Source: Aeromonas diversa CDC 2478-85 (GTDB taxonomy: Bacteria > Pseudomonadota > Gammaproteobacteria > Enterobacterales > Aeromonadaceae). From it: a stretch of DNA of 38,564 nt. Position 1 is the stretch's first letter. Each line of letters opens with the position of its first letter. The notes under the pieces were generated by a model. That model did no database searches. It saw nothing but the letters and a program-made list of their open reading frames with translations, and was not told the DNA's origin. Both the position numbers and the translations under genes were made by a program. Where the stretch lies: contig NZ_CDCE01000028.1 in the NCBI RefSeq assembly GCF_000819805.1, positions 1 to 38,564 of the forward strand. Direction: 5' to 3'. Of the stretch, positions 16,288 to 25,263 are shown in pieces.

Positions 16288-16434
16288 TGTTTTTAAGAGC
16301 AGTGACTTCCTATAATGGGGCCGCTGAGTCACTTCAGCGGCTACGGAACCGGCAGCGCGGCTATATAGAATTCACAGAAACCCCGCTTTCTGCCCCAAAT
16401 AACGAAGCAGTTCAGGCTGTCCTCCGCCTGCCGG
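16288..16434 (+). ncRNA. Candidate plus-strand structured transcript divergent from the SgrR-like gene
   Basis: A perfect TATAAT (16311-16316) with a weak -35 (TGTTTT, 16288-16293, 17-base spacing) would start RNA near 16322, exactly at a 7-bp hairpin (CCGCTGA 16321-16327, TCAGCGG 16334-16340). Further on, CCGGCA/TGCCGG (16349-16354 with 16429-16434) plus GCGG/CCGC enclose a 6-bp hairpin CAGAAA/TTTCTG (16375-16392). Inverted copies AGTGACT (16301-16307) and AGTCACT (16327-16333) flank the -10 box and could be a regulator site. In E. coli SgrS is transcribed divergently from sgrR, so position suggests an SgrS analogue. I find no U-tract terminator downstream and no convincing SgrS seed on this strand, so this is a candidate only. 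Confidence 0.35.
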
Positions 16435-16663
16435 TATCCGCCCTCTCCCCTGAAAAGGTTACCTCTTCTCGCCACGCCAGGTGGCCATACTCCCTATCCA
16501 AAACACACCGCCGTCCTCAAGGACAGGTTCACTTGGTCACGCATCCATGTCCACCAGCCCCAGCCCAGACGGGTATCATGGCGGGCGTGACAAGGGCAGT
16601 GTGTCGCAGACGAAGGGAGCGAATGGTATCAAAAAATAGGGCGGGAAAAGGTGGCCAAACGCC

Positions 16664-16704
16664 AAAAAGCAACAAGGCAGACGCCGGGATGTCTGCCTTG
16701 CTGC
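16664..16704 (-). terminator. Strong minus-strand terminator in the gene-free region
   Basis: A 14-bp stem with one G-U pair and an 8-base loop is followed on the minus strand by UUUUU (16664-16668). On the plus strand there is no T tract, so it acts in the minus direction, where no upstream protein gene exists to need it. Confidence 0.75.
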
Positions 16705-16833
16705 CACTCTGTGAGATGGTGCTCCCTATACCAGTCGCCTCCACCCGGATAAGGGTATCAGGCCGCTGTGGTGCGCCGGACCGGGGTTGGGCCCTTTGCC
16801 GGGGCGCCTGGGTGAGTGCGCCCCCTGACCACC
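16664..16833 (-). ncRNA. Candidate structured RNA with intrinsic terminator, unknown family
   Basis: Folding the minus strand by eye gives several helices. P1 is 16824-16833 with 16754-16762, nine pairs with base 16830 bulged. P1 encloses P2 (7 bp, 16801-16807 with 16818-16824) and P3 (5 bp, 16790-16794 with 16778-16782). A further hairpin spans 16704-16719, and a 14-bp terminator stem (16669-16682 with 16691-16704) is followed by five U residues. P1, P3 and the terminator stem each hold one pair that is G-U on the minus strand and A-C on the plus strand, so the fold favours the minus strand. P1 and P2 share base 16824, and the 16704-16719 hairpin shares base 16704 with the terminator, so they would abut. 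The terminator ends it about 430 bases before the SgrR-like gene, suggesting a free-standing RNA. The promoter is unclear, and I recognise no known RNA family. Confidence 0.45.
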
Positions 16834-16898
16834 AGAAGTTGAATACAGGTTACCGGCATCGGTGGGGAGAGTGGTTGCAAAGTTGCATAAAATTTCGA

Positions 16899-16927
16899 TT
16901 GTTTTAGCAATCATTAACCCTTAATCT
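16899..16927 (+). promoter_or_regulatory. Promoter of the Lrp/AsnC-type gene
   Basis: TTGTTT (16899-16904) and TAATCT (16922-16927) are spaced by 17 bases, and the predicted start is about 30 bases ahead of the gene. A small dyad (GATTG / CAATC, 16897-16912) overlaps the -35 and could be an autoregulatory contact. Confidence 0.5.
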
Positions 16928-16966
16928 TTTTGTTGTGAGTCAATCATTGCACACGACGGAAGAATG

Positions 16967-17443
16967 ATGCTGAAACTGGATCGTATTGACCGCCATATTC
17001 TCGAACTGATGCAGGAGCATGGCCGGATCAGCAACCTGGAGCTGGCCGAGATGGTGGGCCTCTCCCCCTCCCCCTGCTCGCGCCGGGTCAAGGCACTGGA
17101 AGACGCCGGCCTCATCGACGCCCATGTCACCCTGCTCAATGCCCGCACCCTGGGGCTGACCCTGACCGCCTACATCCATATCTCGATGGACCGCCACACC
17201 CCGGAACGCTTCGCCGACTTCGATCGGGCCATCGGCGAGCTGCCTGAAGTGCTCGAGTGCGACCTCATCACCGGCAACGACGCCGACTACCAGCTCAAGG
17301 TGGTGGTACAGGATATGGAGCACTACCAGCACTTCCTGCTCGACAAGTTGACCCATATCCCGGGCGTCACCGGGGTCCGCTCGAGCTTCGTGCTGCGCCG
17401 CATCAAGCACAAGACCGCCCTGCCCCTCAACCACCTCGGCTGA
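16967..17443 (+). CDS. Lrp/AsnC family transcriptional regulator
   Basis: Feast/famine-type DNA-binding protein, 158 residues from the second of two adjacent ATG codons (16964 and 16967). The second is better spaced from GGAAG (16958-16962). The N-terminal helix-turn-helix (LDRIDRHILELMQEHGRIS then LELAEMVGLSPSPCSRRVKAL) ends by about residue 45. The RAM ligand/oligomer domain follows, with a GNDADYQLKVVVQDMEHY segment that corresponds to the effector-binding turn. It resembles single-target Lrp relatives such as DecR/YbaO more than global Lrp, but the target is unknown. No amino-acid gene is adjacent. The facing gene is a nitroreductase, with a 12-bp hairpin between. Confidence 0.92.
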   Translation: MLKLDRIDRHILELMQEHGRISNLELAEMVGLSPSPCSRRVKALEDAGLIDAHVTLLNARTLGLTLTAYIHISMDRHTPERFADFDRAIGELPEVLECDLITGNDADYQLKVVVQDMEHYQHFLLDKLTHIPGVTGVRSSFVLRRIKHKTALPLNHLG

Positions 17444-17457
17444 GGGCTGCCCTCATG

Positions 17458-17485
17458 CGACAGGGAGGCCGAAGCCTCCCTGTCG
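17458..17485. terminator. 12-bp hairpin between convergent genes
   Basis: A perfect 12-bp stem (CGACAGGGAGGC / GCCTCCCTGTCG) with a CGAA tetraloop lies between the Lrp-type gene and the nitroreductase gene. Neither side has a proper U tract, but position and stability make it the likely bidirectional terminator. Confidence 0.6.
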
Positions 17486-17512
17486 TGTTGCTGCGTGCCA
17501 GTGCAGCCGGGC

Positions 17513-18061
17513 TTAGAAGCTACGCACGAAGGCAGCCGGATCCAGCTCACGCAGCTTGCGCACCTCGGTCATGGGGGTGCCGAGATAGAGGAAGCCCACC
17601 AGCTGATCGTCCTCTCCCAGCCCCAGACCCTTGGCGACGATGTCGTCGAAGATGAACCAGCCAGAGCGCCAGATGCCGTTGAAGCCCTGGGCCTGGGCGG
17701 CCATCTGCATCGCCATCACGGCGCAACCGGCTGAAAGCTCCTGCTCGAGGCGCGGCACCTTGGGGTGATCCTGATAGCGAGTCGCCACGGCGATGATGAG
17801 CGGGGCGCGCAGAGGCGCATCCATGCAACGCTCGATGGCCTCTTCGGGCTCACCGCGCTCGGCGGCGGCGGCGGCCAACAGATCGCCGAAACGCACCCGC
17901 CCCTCCCCCTCGATGAGAATAAATTGCCAGGGGGTGAGGGTGCCGTGATCCGGGGCGCGCAGTCCCGCCTTGAGGATGTTGTCGAGCGCCTCGCCGGCCG
18001 GCGCCGGCTCGCTCAGACGGGAGCAGGAGTGACGGTTGAGCAGCAGTTCCAGTGCGTCCAT
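17513..18061 (-). CDS. YdjA-type nitroreductase family protein
   Basis: FMN-dependent oxidoreductase of the small nitroreductase type; 182 residues against 183 for E. coli YdjA, which it closely resembles. Shared signatures are [12 protein letters not shown] at the start, [16 protein letters not shown] (FMN phosphate and ring contacts), [19 protein letters not shown] in the dimer helix, GIWRSG, and VGFLYLGTP near the C-terminus. The physiological substrate is not established for this group. AAGG lies eight bases before the start. A perfect dyad at 18083-18098 sits in its short leader or promoter. Upstream fadH is on the same strand but separated by a terminator. Confidence 0.93.
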   Translation of the reverse strand: MDALELLLNRHSCSRLSEPAPAGEALDNILKAGLRAPDHGTLTPWQFILIEGEGRVRFGDLLAAAAAERGEPEEAIERCMDAPLRAPLIIAVATRYQDHPKVPRLEQELSAGCAVMAMQMAAQAQGFNGIWRSGWFIFDDIVAKGLGLGEDDQLVGFLYLGTPMTEVRKLRELDPAAFVRSF

Positions 18062-18082
18062 CGAAATACCTTAACAAACAAC

Positions 18083-18098
18083 GGTGAAGGTCTTCACC
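18083..18098. promoter_or_regulatory. Dyad upstream of the nitroreductase gene
   Basis: GGTGAAG (18083-18089) and CTTCACC (18092-18098) form a perfect 7-2-7 palindrome 22 bases before the start codon. It could be an operator near the transcription start, or a leader hairpin. No regulator gene is adjacent. Confidence 0.4.
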
Positions 18099-18118
18099 TT
18101 AGCACAGGCCCGGATGAA

Positions 18119-18143
18119 GAAAACCCTGCCTTGGCAGGGTTTT
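18119..18143 (-). terminator. fadH terminator
   Basis: AAAACCCTGCC and GGCAGGGTTTT form an 11-bp self-complementary hairpin with a 2-base centre. On the minus strand the U-rich side follows, just after the fadH stop. Confidence 0.9.
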
Positions 18144-18149
18144 CCCGCT

Positions 18150-20201
<2,052 letters not shown>

Positions 20202-20203
20202 CT

Positions 20204-20232
20204 AGAGTAAAGAATCAAATTTGCTTTTTCAA
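20204..20232 (-). promoter_or_regulatory. fadH promoter
   Basis: On the minus strand TTGAAA (20227-20232) and TACTCT (20204-20209) have a 17-base spacing. The predicted start is about 30 bases before the GTG. The -35 overlaps the palindrome at 20230-20243. Confidence 0.6.
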
Positions 20233-20243
20233 ACAATTGTTTG
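20230..20243. promoter_or_regulatory. PsrA-type operator
   Basis: The perfect 14-base palindrome CAAAC-AATT-GTTTG fits the PsrA motif described in Pseudomonas, (G/C)AAAC-N2-4-GTTT(G/C). PsrA is a TetR-family repressor released by long-chain fatty acids or acyl-CoA. Here it overlaps the fadH -35 box, as a repressor site should. The psrA gene is not in the window. Confidence 0.65.
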
Positions 20244-20293
20244 GACATTTTTTCGGCGAACAATCGTCCACTGAATCGCCCACTGACTGGCGG

Positions 20294-20322
20294 TTGTCCC
20301 CCGGCCAACCCTGGTCAATAAT
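20294..20322 (+). promoter_or_regulatory. sppA promoter
   Basis: TTGTCC (20294-20299) and AATAAT (20317-20322) are spaced by 17 bases. The start near 20329 gives a leader of about 30 bases. Confidence 0.6.
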
Positions 20323-20359
20323 GGCCTCTCTCTTCTTCATAACAGGGTGATAACCTCAG

Positions 20360-22207
20360 ATGTCGATCCTCAAAGGGCTGGGATGGTTGTTTCGTGGGCT
20401 GTGGCGCCTGCTCAACTTTACCCGCCACCTGTTTCTCAACCTCGTCTTCCTGCTGCTGGTGCTGGCCGTGGCCCTGGTCATCGGCACCCAGGAGAAGCCC
20501 GAGCCCCCCGTCGAGGGCGCACTGACTCTGGATCTCACCGGGGATCTGGTGGAGCAGCGCAGCCTCACCGATGCCTCCAGCCAACTGATGCGCCAATTGG
20601 GTTCGAGTGACGAGCAACCCTCAGAGATCGTCCTGTCTGATCTGCTGTGGGCCATCAACAAGGCCGGGGAAGACGATCGCATCAAGGCTCTGGTACTCAA
20701 GACCCAGGGGCTGCAGCAGGCGAGCCTCTCCAAATTGCAGGAGGTGGCCGGCGCCATCGACAACTTCAAGCAGAGCGGCAAGCCTGTCTATGCCATGGCC
20801 GACTTCTATACCCAGGGCCAATATCTGCTGGCCGCCCATGCCGACCACGTGATGCTCAACCAGAGCGGTGCCGTGCTGCTCGAGGGATTCGGCGTCTATC
20901 AGCTCTACTTCAAGTCGGCGCTGGAGAAGTTCAACATCACCCCCCACGTCTTCAAGGTGGGCACCTACAAGTCCTTCGTCGAGCCCTATACCCGGGATGG
21001 GATGTCACCCGAGAGCCGCGAGGCCAATCAGCGCTGGCTCGGCCAGCTGTGGAGCGGCTATGTGCAGGATGTCGCCAAGGAGCGCGAGGTCGAGCCCGAC
21101 GCCATCTCTCCGAGCAAGGAGCTGATGCTGGCGCGGTTGCAGAAGGCCGGTGGCAACGCCGCCCTCTATGCCGAGCAGCAGGGACTGGTGGATCAACTCG
21201 CCACCCGCGACGAGATGACCCAGGCCATCGTCAAGGAAGTGGGGGCCGGCGAGGAGCCGGGCAGCTGGAAGGGGGTTGGTCTGAAAGAGTATCTGGCGAC
21301 CCTGGGCCCACGCTATCCCCAGAGTGGCAAGGACGAGGTGGGTCTTATCATCGCCAGTGGCGCCATCATGGATGGCCAGCAACCGGCCGGCACCATCGGC
21401 GGTGACACCCTGGCCGATCTGCTGGCCCAGGCACGCCGCGACGATGCCATCAAGGCCCTGGTGCTGCGGGTTGACAGCCCGGGAGGCAGTGCCTTCGCCG
21501 CCGAGCAGATCCGCGCCGAGCTGCTGGCCCTCAAGCAGGCCGGCAAGCCGGTGGTGGTCTCCATGGGCAGCTACGCCGCCTCGGGGGGATACTGGATCTC
21601 GGCCGACGCCGACAAGATCTTCGCCTCTCCCTCGACCCTGACCGGCTCCATCGGCGTGTTCGGCCTGTTTGCCACCGCCGAGAAGGCACTGGCCCAGTTC
21701 GGCATCAGCAGCGATGGCCTCGGCACCACCGACTTCGTCGGCCTGAGCCCGGCCCGCGCCCTGCCCGAGCATGTCTCTCAGGCTATCCAGCTAAACGTGG
21801 AGAACACCTATCACCGCTTCGTCGAGCTGGTCGCCAAGGGACGTGGGCTCTCCGAGGAGGATGCAGAAAAGGCGGCCGAGGGCCGGGTCTGGACCGGCGC
21901 CGACGCCAAGGAGTTGGGCCTGGTCGACGAGTTCGGCAATCAGGAGGATGCCCTGAAAGCCGCCGCCGAATTGGCCAATCTCAAGGAGTGGCAGGTCACC
22001 CTCATAGCGCCGGAAGAGTCGGCGCGGGATCGCTTCCTGCGCCAGCTGCTCGAAGGGGGCGCCCAGGCCCTGGCTCCCTCCCTCAAGGGGATGCTGCCCG
22101 AGAGCCTGGTGATACCACTCAAGGCGGTGAGTCAAGCGACCGATCCCCTCACCCGCTTCAACGACCCCCAGGGCACCTATGCCTGGTGCCCGGTCTGCAC
22201 CCAGTGA
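20360..22207 (+). CDS. sppA: Signal peptide peptidase SppA (protease IV)
   Basis: Inner-membrane serine protease that degrades cleaved signal peptides from the periplasmic side; 615 residues, the long 67K type with two tandem S49 domains. A single N-terminal membrane anchor spans about 23-42. The catalytic lysine is K204 in VFKVGTYKSF in the first domain (E. coli Lys209). The serine is S408 in SYAASGGYWIS in the second (E. coli Ser409). Also seen are LVLRVDSPGGSAFA and the STLTGSIGVFG loop. The ribosome binding site is weak (AGGG some 13 bases upstream). It is divergent from fadH and closed by a strong terminator, so it is monocistronic. Confidence 0.97.
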   Translation: MSILKGLGWLFRGLWRLLNFTRHLFLNLVFLLLVLAVALVIGTQEKPEPPVEGALTLDLTGDLVEQRSLTDASSQLMRQLGSSDEQPSEIVLSDLLWAINKAGEDDRIKALVLKTQGLQQASLSKLQEVAGAIDNFKQSGKPVYAMADFYTQGQYLLAAHADHVMLNQSGAVLLEGFGVYQLYFKSALEKFNITPHVFKVGTYKSFVEPYTRDGMSPESREANQRWLGQLWSGYVQDVAKEREVEPDAISPSKELMLARLQKAGGNAALYAEQQGLVDQLATRDEMTQAIVKEVGAGEEPGSWKGVGLKEYLATLGPRYPQSGKDEVGLIIASGAIMDGQQPAGTIGGDTLADLLAQARRDDAIKALVLRVDSPGGSAFAAEQIRAELLALKQAGKPVVVSMGSYAASGGYWISADADKIFASPSTLTGSIGVFGLFATAEKALAQFGISSDGLGTTDFVGLSPARALPEHVSQAIQLNVENTYHRFVELVAKGRGLSEEDAEKAAEGRVWTGADAKELGLVDEFGNQEDALKAAAELANLKEWQVTLIAPEESARDRFLRQLLEGGAQALAPSLKGMLPESLVIPLKAVSQATDPLTRFNDPQGTYAWCPVCTQ

Positions 22208-22211
22208 CCCC

Positions 22212-22240
22212 CATCCCCGCTTCGGCGGGGATGTTTTTTT
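22212..22240 (+). terminator. sppA terminator
   Basis: CATCCCCGC and GCGGGGATG (9 bp) close a TTCG loop and are followed by seven T residues. Confidence 0.95.
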
Positions 22241-22270
22241 ATGGGGCGCCCCGTCCATATGCCCGACAAT

Positions 22271-22292
22271 AAAAAAGGCTCCCTAAGGAGCC
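22271..22292 (-). terminator. gltS terminator
   Basis: GGCTCC and GGAGCC (6 bp) with a 4-base loop are followed on the minus strand by six U residues. A further 8-bp hairpin (GGCAGGGG / CCCCTGCC, about 22317-22335) lies between it and the gltS stop. Confidence 0.85.
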
Positions 22293-22339
22293 AAGGTCGG
22301 TGTTAACCGATCAACCGGCAGGGGAAGCCCCTGCCAGGG

Positions 22340-23539
22340 TCAGAGGAAGGGGAGCGCCAGGAACAGCTTGATGATCATGGCGTTGATGATGTCGATGAAG
22401 AAGGCGCCAACCATGGGCACCACCAGGAAGGCCAGATGGGAGGGGCCAAAGCGCATGGTCACCGCCTGCATGTTGGCGATAGCCGTCGGGGTCGCGCCGA
22501 GGCCGAAGCCACAGTGGCCGGCGGCCAGCACGGCGGCGTCGTAGTTGCTTCCCATGACTCTGAAGGTCACAAACACCGCATAGAGGGCCATGCCCAGGGT
22601 CTGCGCCGCCAGCAGCACGAAGATGGGCAGGGCCAGGCTCGCCAAGTCCCACAGACGCAGGCTCATCAGGGCCATGGCCAGGAACAGGGAGAGGCTGACG
22701 TTGCCAAGCAGAGACACCTCCCGATCGCTCACCTCGTGCCAGTTGAGCAGGGTCAACGCATTGCGCAGCAGCACACCGACAAACAGCACGCAGACAAACA
22801 CCGGCAGCTCCAGCATGCTGCCCTTGAGCAGGGAGGCGAGCAGCTCTCCCCCCTTGAGGCTGATGGCGAGCAGGGCCAGGGTCTCGATCACGCTGAAGGT
22901 GGTGATCTGGCGCTCCAGATCCGGCATCTCGAAGGCCTGGGGCACATCGTCTTGGTTGTGCTCCTCACCGGGCACCTGCACCTTTTTGACCAGATGGCGC
23001 GCAACCGGGCCACCGATGAGGCCGCCCAGCACCAGACCGAAGGTGGCGCAGGCGATGGCGAGCTCGGAGGCAGACTGCACCCCGTACTTCTCGCTGAAGA
23101 TACCGCCCCAGGCCGCACCGGTGCCGTGACCGCCGGAGAGGGTGATGGAGCCGGCCAAGAGCCCCATGTGGGGATCGAGCCCCAGCAGGGTGGCCAGACC
23201 CACCCCCAGGGTGTTTTGCACCACCAGCAGACCCGCCACCACGATGAGGAAGATGGAGACGGCGCGGCCACCGCGGCGCAGGCTGGCGAGATCCGCCGAC
23301 AGACCGATGGAGGCGAAGAAGCCGAGCATCAGAGGCGTCTGCAGCTGGGTGTCGAACTTGAGTTCAATATCGCCGAAGGTGCGCAGCAGCAAGAGCGACA
23401 AGGCGACCACCAGGCCACCGGCCACCGGCTTGGGAATGTTATAGGTACGCAACCATTCGATGCGCGTGATCAGCAGTCGGCCGAACAGCAGCACCAGGGT
23501 TGCCGCCACTAAAGTAGCGTAAGCATCGAGTTGTATCAT
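22340..23539 (-). CDS. gltS: Sodium/glutamate symporter GltS
   Basis: Inner-membrane Na+-dependent glutamate carrier of the ESS family. I start it at the ATG at 23539 (MIQLDAYATLVAATL, 399 residues). GGGAG lies five bases upstream of that codon, and the sequence lines up with the E. coli start MFHLDTLATLVAATL. The upstream in-frame ATG at 23551 itself precedes this Shine-Dalgarno sequence. The two inverted-repeat pore-loop motifs are clear: SITLSGGHGTGAAWGG in the first half and LAAGHCGFGLGATPTAIANM in the second. The gene has an unusually long leader (about 165 bases) with several hairpins. It is divergent from ansA; glutamate uptake beside an asparaginase is a sensible but unproven pairing. 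Confidence 0.97.
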   Translation of the reverse strand: MIQLDAYATLVAATLVLLFGRLLITRIEWLRTYNIPKPVAGGLVVALSLLLLRTFGDIELKFDTQLQTPLMLGFFASIGLSADLASLRRGGRAVSIFLIVVAGLLVVQNTLGVGLATLLGLDPHMGLLAGSITLSGGHGTGAAWGGIFSEKYGVQSASELAIACATFGLVLGGLIGGPVARHLVKKVQVPGEEHNQDDVPQAFEMPDLERQITTFSVIETLALLAISLKGGELLASLLKGSMLELPVFVCVLFVGVLLRNALTLLNWHEVSDREVSLLGNVSLSLFLAMALMSLRLWDLASLALPIFVLLAAQTLGMALYAVFVTFRVMGSNYDAAVLAAGHCGFGLGATPTAIANMQAVTMRFGPSHLAFLVVPMVGAFFIDIINAMIIKLFLALPFL

Positions 23540-23566
23540 GTGTTCTCCCATGTCAAATGGCCTGGC

Positions 23567-23700
23567 TCCCCTCGGGGGAACAACGCAGGATTGGCCGGGA
23601 TGAAGACCTTGTCAGGTCGGAATGGTCCGAAGGCAGGACCGCCCCTTATCGGGACTCGCAGCAGTCCCGTTCGGGACAATATGAAAGGTGTCTTTCAATA
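23567..23700 (-). promoter_or_regulatory. Structured gltS leader with competing hairpins
   Basis: Between the likely promoter and the start codon the minus strand can form successive hairpins: TGAAAG/CTTTCA (near 23682-23697), GTCCCG/CGGGAC (23664-23677), GGGACT/AGTCCC (23651-23668), GGTCC/GGACC (23624-23640), GACCT/AGGTC (23605-23618) and CCCC/GGGG (23568-23577). The second and third share bases 23664-23668, so they are mutually exclusive, as in an attenuator or riboswitch. No classical terminator U tract is present, so any control would be translational or Rho-dependent. No known riboswitch is recognised. Confidence 0.45.
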
Positions 23701-23712
23701 TAAAACGGCGAC

Positions 23713-23742
23713 AATGTAGCACAAAGCACCAATCCACACCAA
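23713..23742 (-). promoter_or_regulatory. Likely gltS promoter
   Basis: On the minus strand TTGGTG (23737-23742) and TACATT (23713-23718) are spaced by 18 bases, giving a leader of roughly 165 bases to the gltS ATG. Confidence 0.45.
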
Positions 23743-23837
23743 CTTTTAGATTTTTGAAATCAAAAAGCATCGCAAATTCGCCATTTTCATTCCTGGTCGG
23801 ATTAGCGATAACGGCCTCACAGGGCGGCCGATTACGC

Positions 23838-23866
23838 CTGTTTTTTGATGGCGCAATCTCTATAAT
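23838..23866 (+). promoter_or_regulatory. ansA promoter
   Basis: A perfect TATAAT (23861-23866) lies with a weak CTGTTT (23838-23843) 17 bases upstream. The start near 23873 gives a short leader to the GTG at 23899. Confidence 0.6.
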
Positions 23867-23898
23867 CCGTCCGTTTCCAGCCCACACGAGGACAGCTT

Positions 23899-24912
23899 GT
23901 GAAGAAGTCCATCTACATCGCCTACACTGGCGGCACCATCGGCATGCAGCGCTCCGATCACGGCTACGTGCCGGTGGCCGGCTTCATGGAGGATTGCCTG
24001 GCCCGCATGCCCGAGTTTCATCGGCCGGAGATGCCCGACTATCACATTCACGAGTACAGCCCCCTCATCGACTCCTCTGACATGACGCCGGCCGACTGGC
24101 AGCGCATCGCCGAGGACATCCGCGACCACTACGACAAGTACGACGGCTTCGTCATTCTGCACGGCACCGATACCATGTCGTTCACCGCCTCGGCGCTCTC
24201 CTTCATGCTCGAGGATCTCGGCAAGCCGGTCATCATCACCGGCTCCCAGATCCCGCTCGCCGAGCTGCGCTCCGACGGTCAGCAGAACCTGCTCAACGCC
24301 CTCTACATCGCGGCCAACTACCCGATCCACGAGGTGACCCTGTTCTTCAACAACCAGCTGTTTCGCGGTAACCGCAGCAAGAAGGTGCACGCCGACGGCT
24401 TCCACGCCTTCGACTCCCCCAACTACCCGCCCCTGCTCAACGCCGGGATCCACATCCAGTTGGAAGCGGGCGAGCTGGGCGAGCCGAGCGGCAAGCCGAT
24501 GCGCCTGCACGACATCACCCCCCAGCCGATCGGCGTGGTGACCCTCTACCCCGGCATCTCCGCCGAGGTGATCGCCAACATACTGCGCCAGCCGGTCAAG
24601 GCGCTGATCCTGCTCTCGTTCGGGGTCGGCAACGCGCCGCAGAACCCGCAGATGCTGGATCTGCTGACCGAGGCCTCATCGCGGGGTGTCATCATCGTCA
24701 ACCTGAGCCAGTGTCTGCACGGCATGGTCAACATGGGCGGCTACGCCACCGGTAACGCCCTGTCGCGCGCCGGGGTCATCTCGGGTTTCGACATGACCGC
24801 CGAGGCGGCCCTGACCAAGCTGCACTTCCTGCTGAGCCAGGATCTGCCTGCGGCGCAGATCCGCGAGCTGATGCAGCGCTCCCTGCGCGGCGAGCTGACC
24901 GGCTCTCTCTGA
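23899..24912 (+). CDS. ansA: L-asparaginase I (cytoplasmic)
   Basis: Hydrolyses asparagine to aspartate and ammonia in the cytosol; 337 residues against 338 for E. coli AnsA, with no signal peptide. Translation starts at GTG (23899) with GAGGA upstream; no in-frame ATG fits the conserved KKSIYIAYTGGTIGM start. The nucleophile threonine lies in AYTGGTIGM (about residue 11). The second triad threonine and aspartate are in HGTDTM (about 90-93). TGSQIPLAELRSDG and FGVGNAPQN complete the family signature. E. coli has pncA downstream of ansA; here a terminator and the convergent yeaC follow instead. Confidence 0.97.
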   Translation: MKKSIYIAYTGGTIGMQRSDHGYVPVAGFMEDCLARMPEFHRPEMPDYHIHEYSPLIDSSDMTPADWQRIAEDIRDHYDKYDGFVILHGTDTMSFTASALSFMLEDLGKPVIITGSQIPLAELRSDGQQNLLNALYIAANYPIHEVTLFFNNQLFRGNRSKKVHADGFHAFDSPNYPPLLNAGIHIQLEAGELGEPSGKPMRLHDITPQPIGVVTLYPGISAEVIANILRQPVKALILLSFGVGNAPQNPQMLDLLTEASSRGVIIVNLSQCLHGMVNMGGYATGNALSRAGVISGFDMTAEAALTKLHFLLSQDLPAAQIRELMQRSLRGELTGSL

Positions 24913-24928
24913 GCGCACAAACAAAAAA

Positions 24929-24959
24929 GGGGGGAGCCACCGGCCCCCCCCTTTTTTTT
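24929..24959. terminator. Bidirectional terminator between ansA and yeaC
   Basis: A six-base G run pairs with a C run across a 9-base loop, flanked by A6 on the left and T8 on the right. It serves ansA (plus) and yeaC (minus). Confidence 0.9.
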
Positions 24960-24969
24960 CGCTATCGAG

Positions 24970-25248
24970 TCACAGGTCGTTGAAGCGACCAATCTCCTCA
25001 CCCTCGTCACGGAACAGGCGCTTGAGCTCGCTCTTGCTCTTCATGACGATGCTGCCATCTGACCCTATGTTCATGTGCTCGGGGTCGGTGAGGTGCAGCG
25101 CCTGCCAGGCCATCACGGCCTGCAGTGAGGTGGCTTTCTGCTCTTCGCTCAGCACCCGGCCATCGGGCCACTTGCCCAGCTCTACCGCCGTACGCAGCCG
25201 CTCGTACACTTCCTGCGGCATGTCGGCAATCACCTGTTGGAACGACAT
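24970..25248 (-). CDS. yeaC: YeaC family protein (DUF1315)
   Basis: Small cytosolic protein of unknown function, 92 residues. It matches E. coli YeaC in VYERLRTAVELGKWPDGRVL, LQAVMAWQALHL, and the C-terminal IVMKSKSELKR. The start has AAGGAG six bases upstream. It lies 15 bases after the stop of the GAPDH-like gene and is almost certainly co-transcribed with it. In E. coli, yeaC is next to msrB and gapA; here it is separated from them by the glycogen genes, so the neighbourhood has been rearranged. Confidence 0.92.
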   Translation of the reverse strand: MSFQQVIADMPQEVYERLRTAVELGKWPDGRVLSEEQKATSLQAVMAWQALHLTDPEHMNIGSDGSIVMKSKSELKRLFRDEGEEIGRFNDL

Positions 25249-25263
25249 GAACTTCTCCTTGTG

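Noticed and set aside
16547..16639. A 30-codon plus-strand ORF (starting MSTSPSPDG) considered as an SgrT-like peptide
   Set aside because: It lacks a Shine-Dalgarno sequence, a hydrophobic segment and any resemblance to SgrT.
16260..16907. A 215-codon plus-strand frame across the gene-free region
   Set aside because: Its composition is random-like (many R, P, S), it has no Shine-Dalgarno sequence or domain, and it is crossed by hairpins and a reverse-strand terminator.
22241..22256. GGGGCGCCCC palindrome between the sppA and gltS terminators
   Set aside because: Short, GC-only palindrome in a terminator-rich gap, with no associated promoter.
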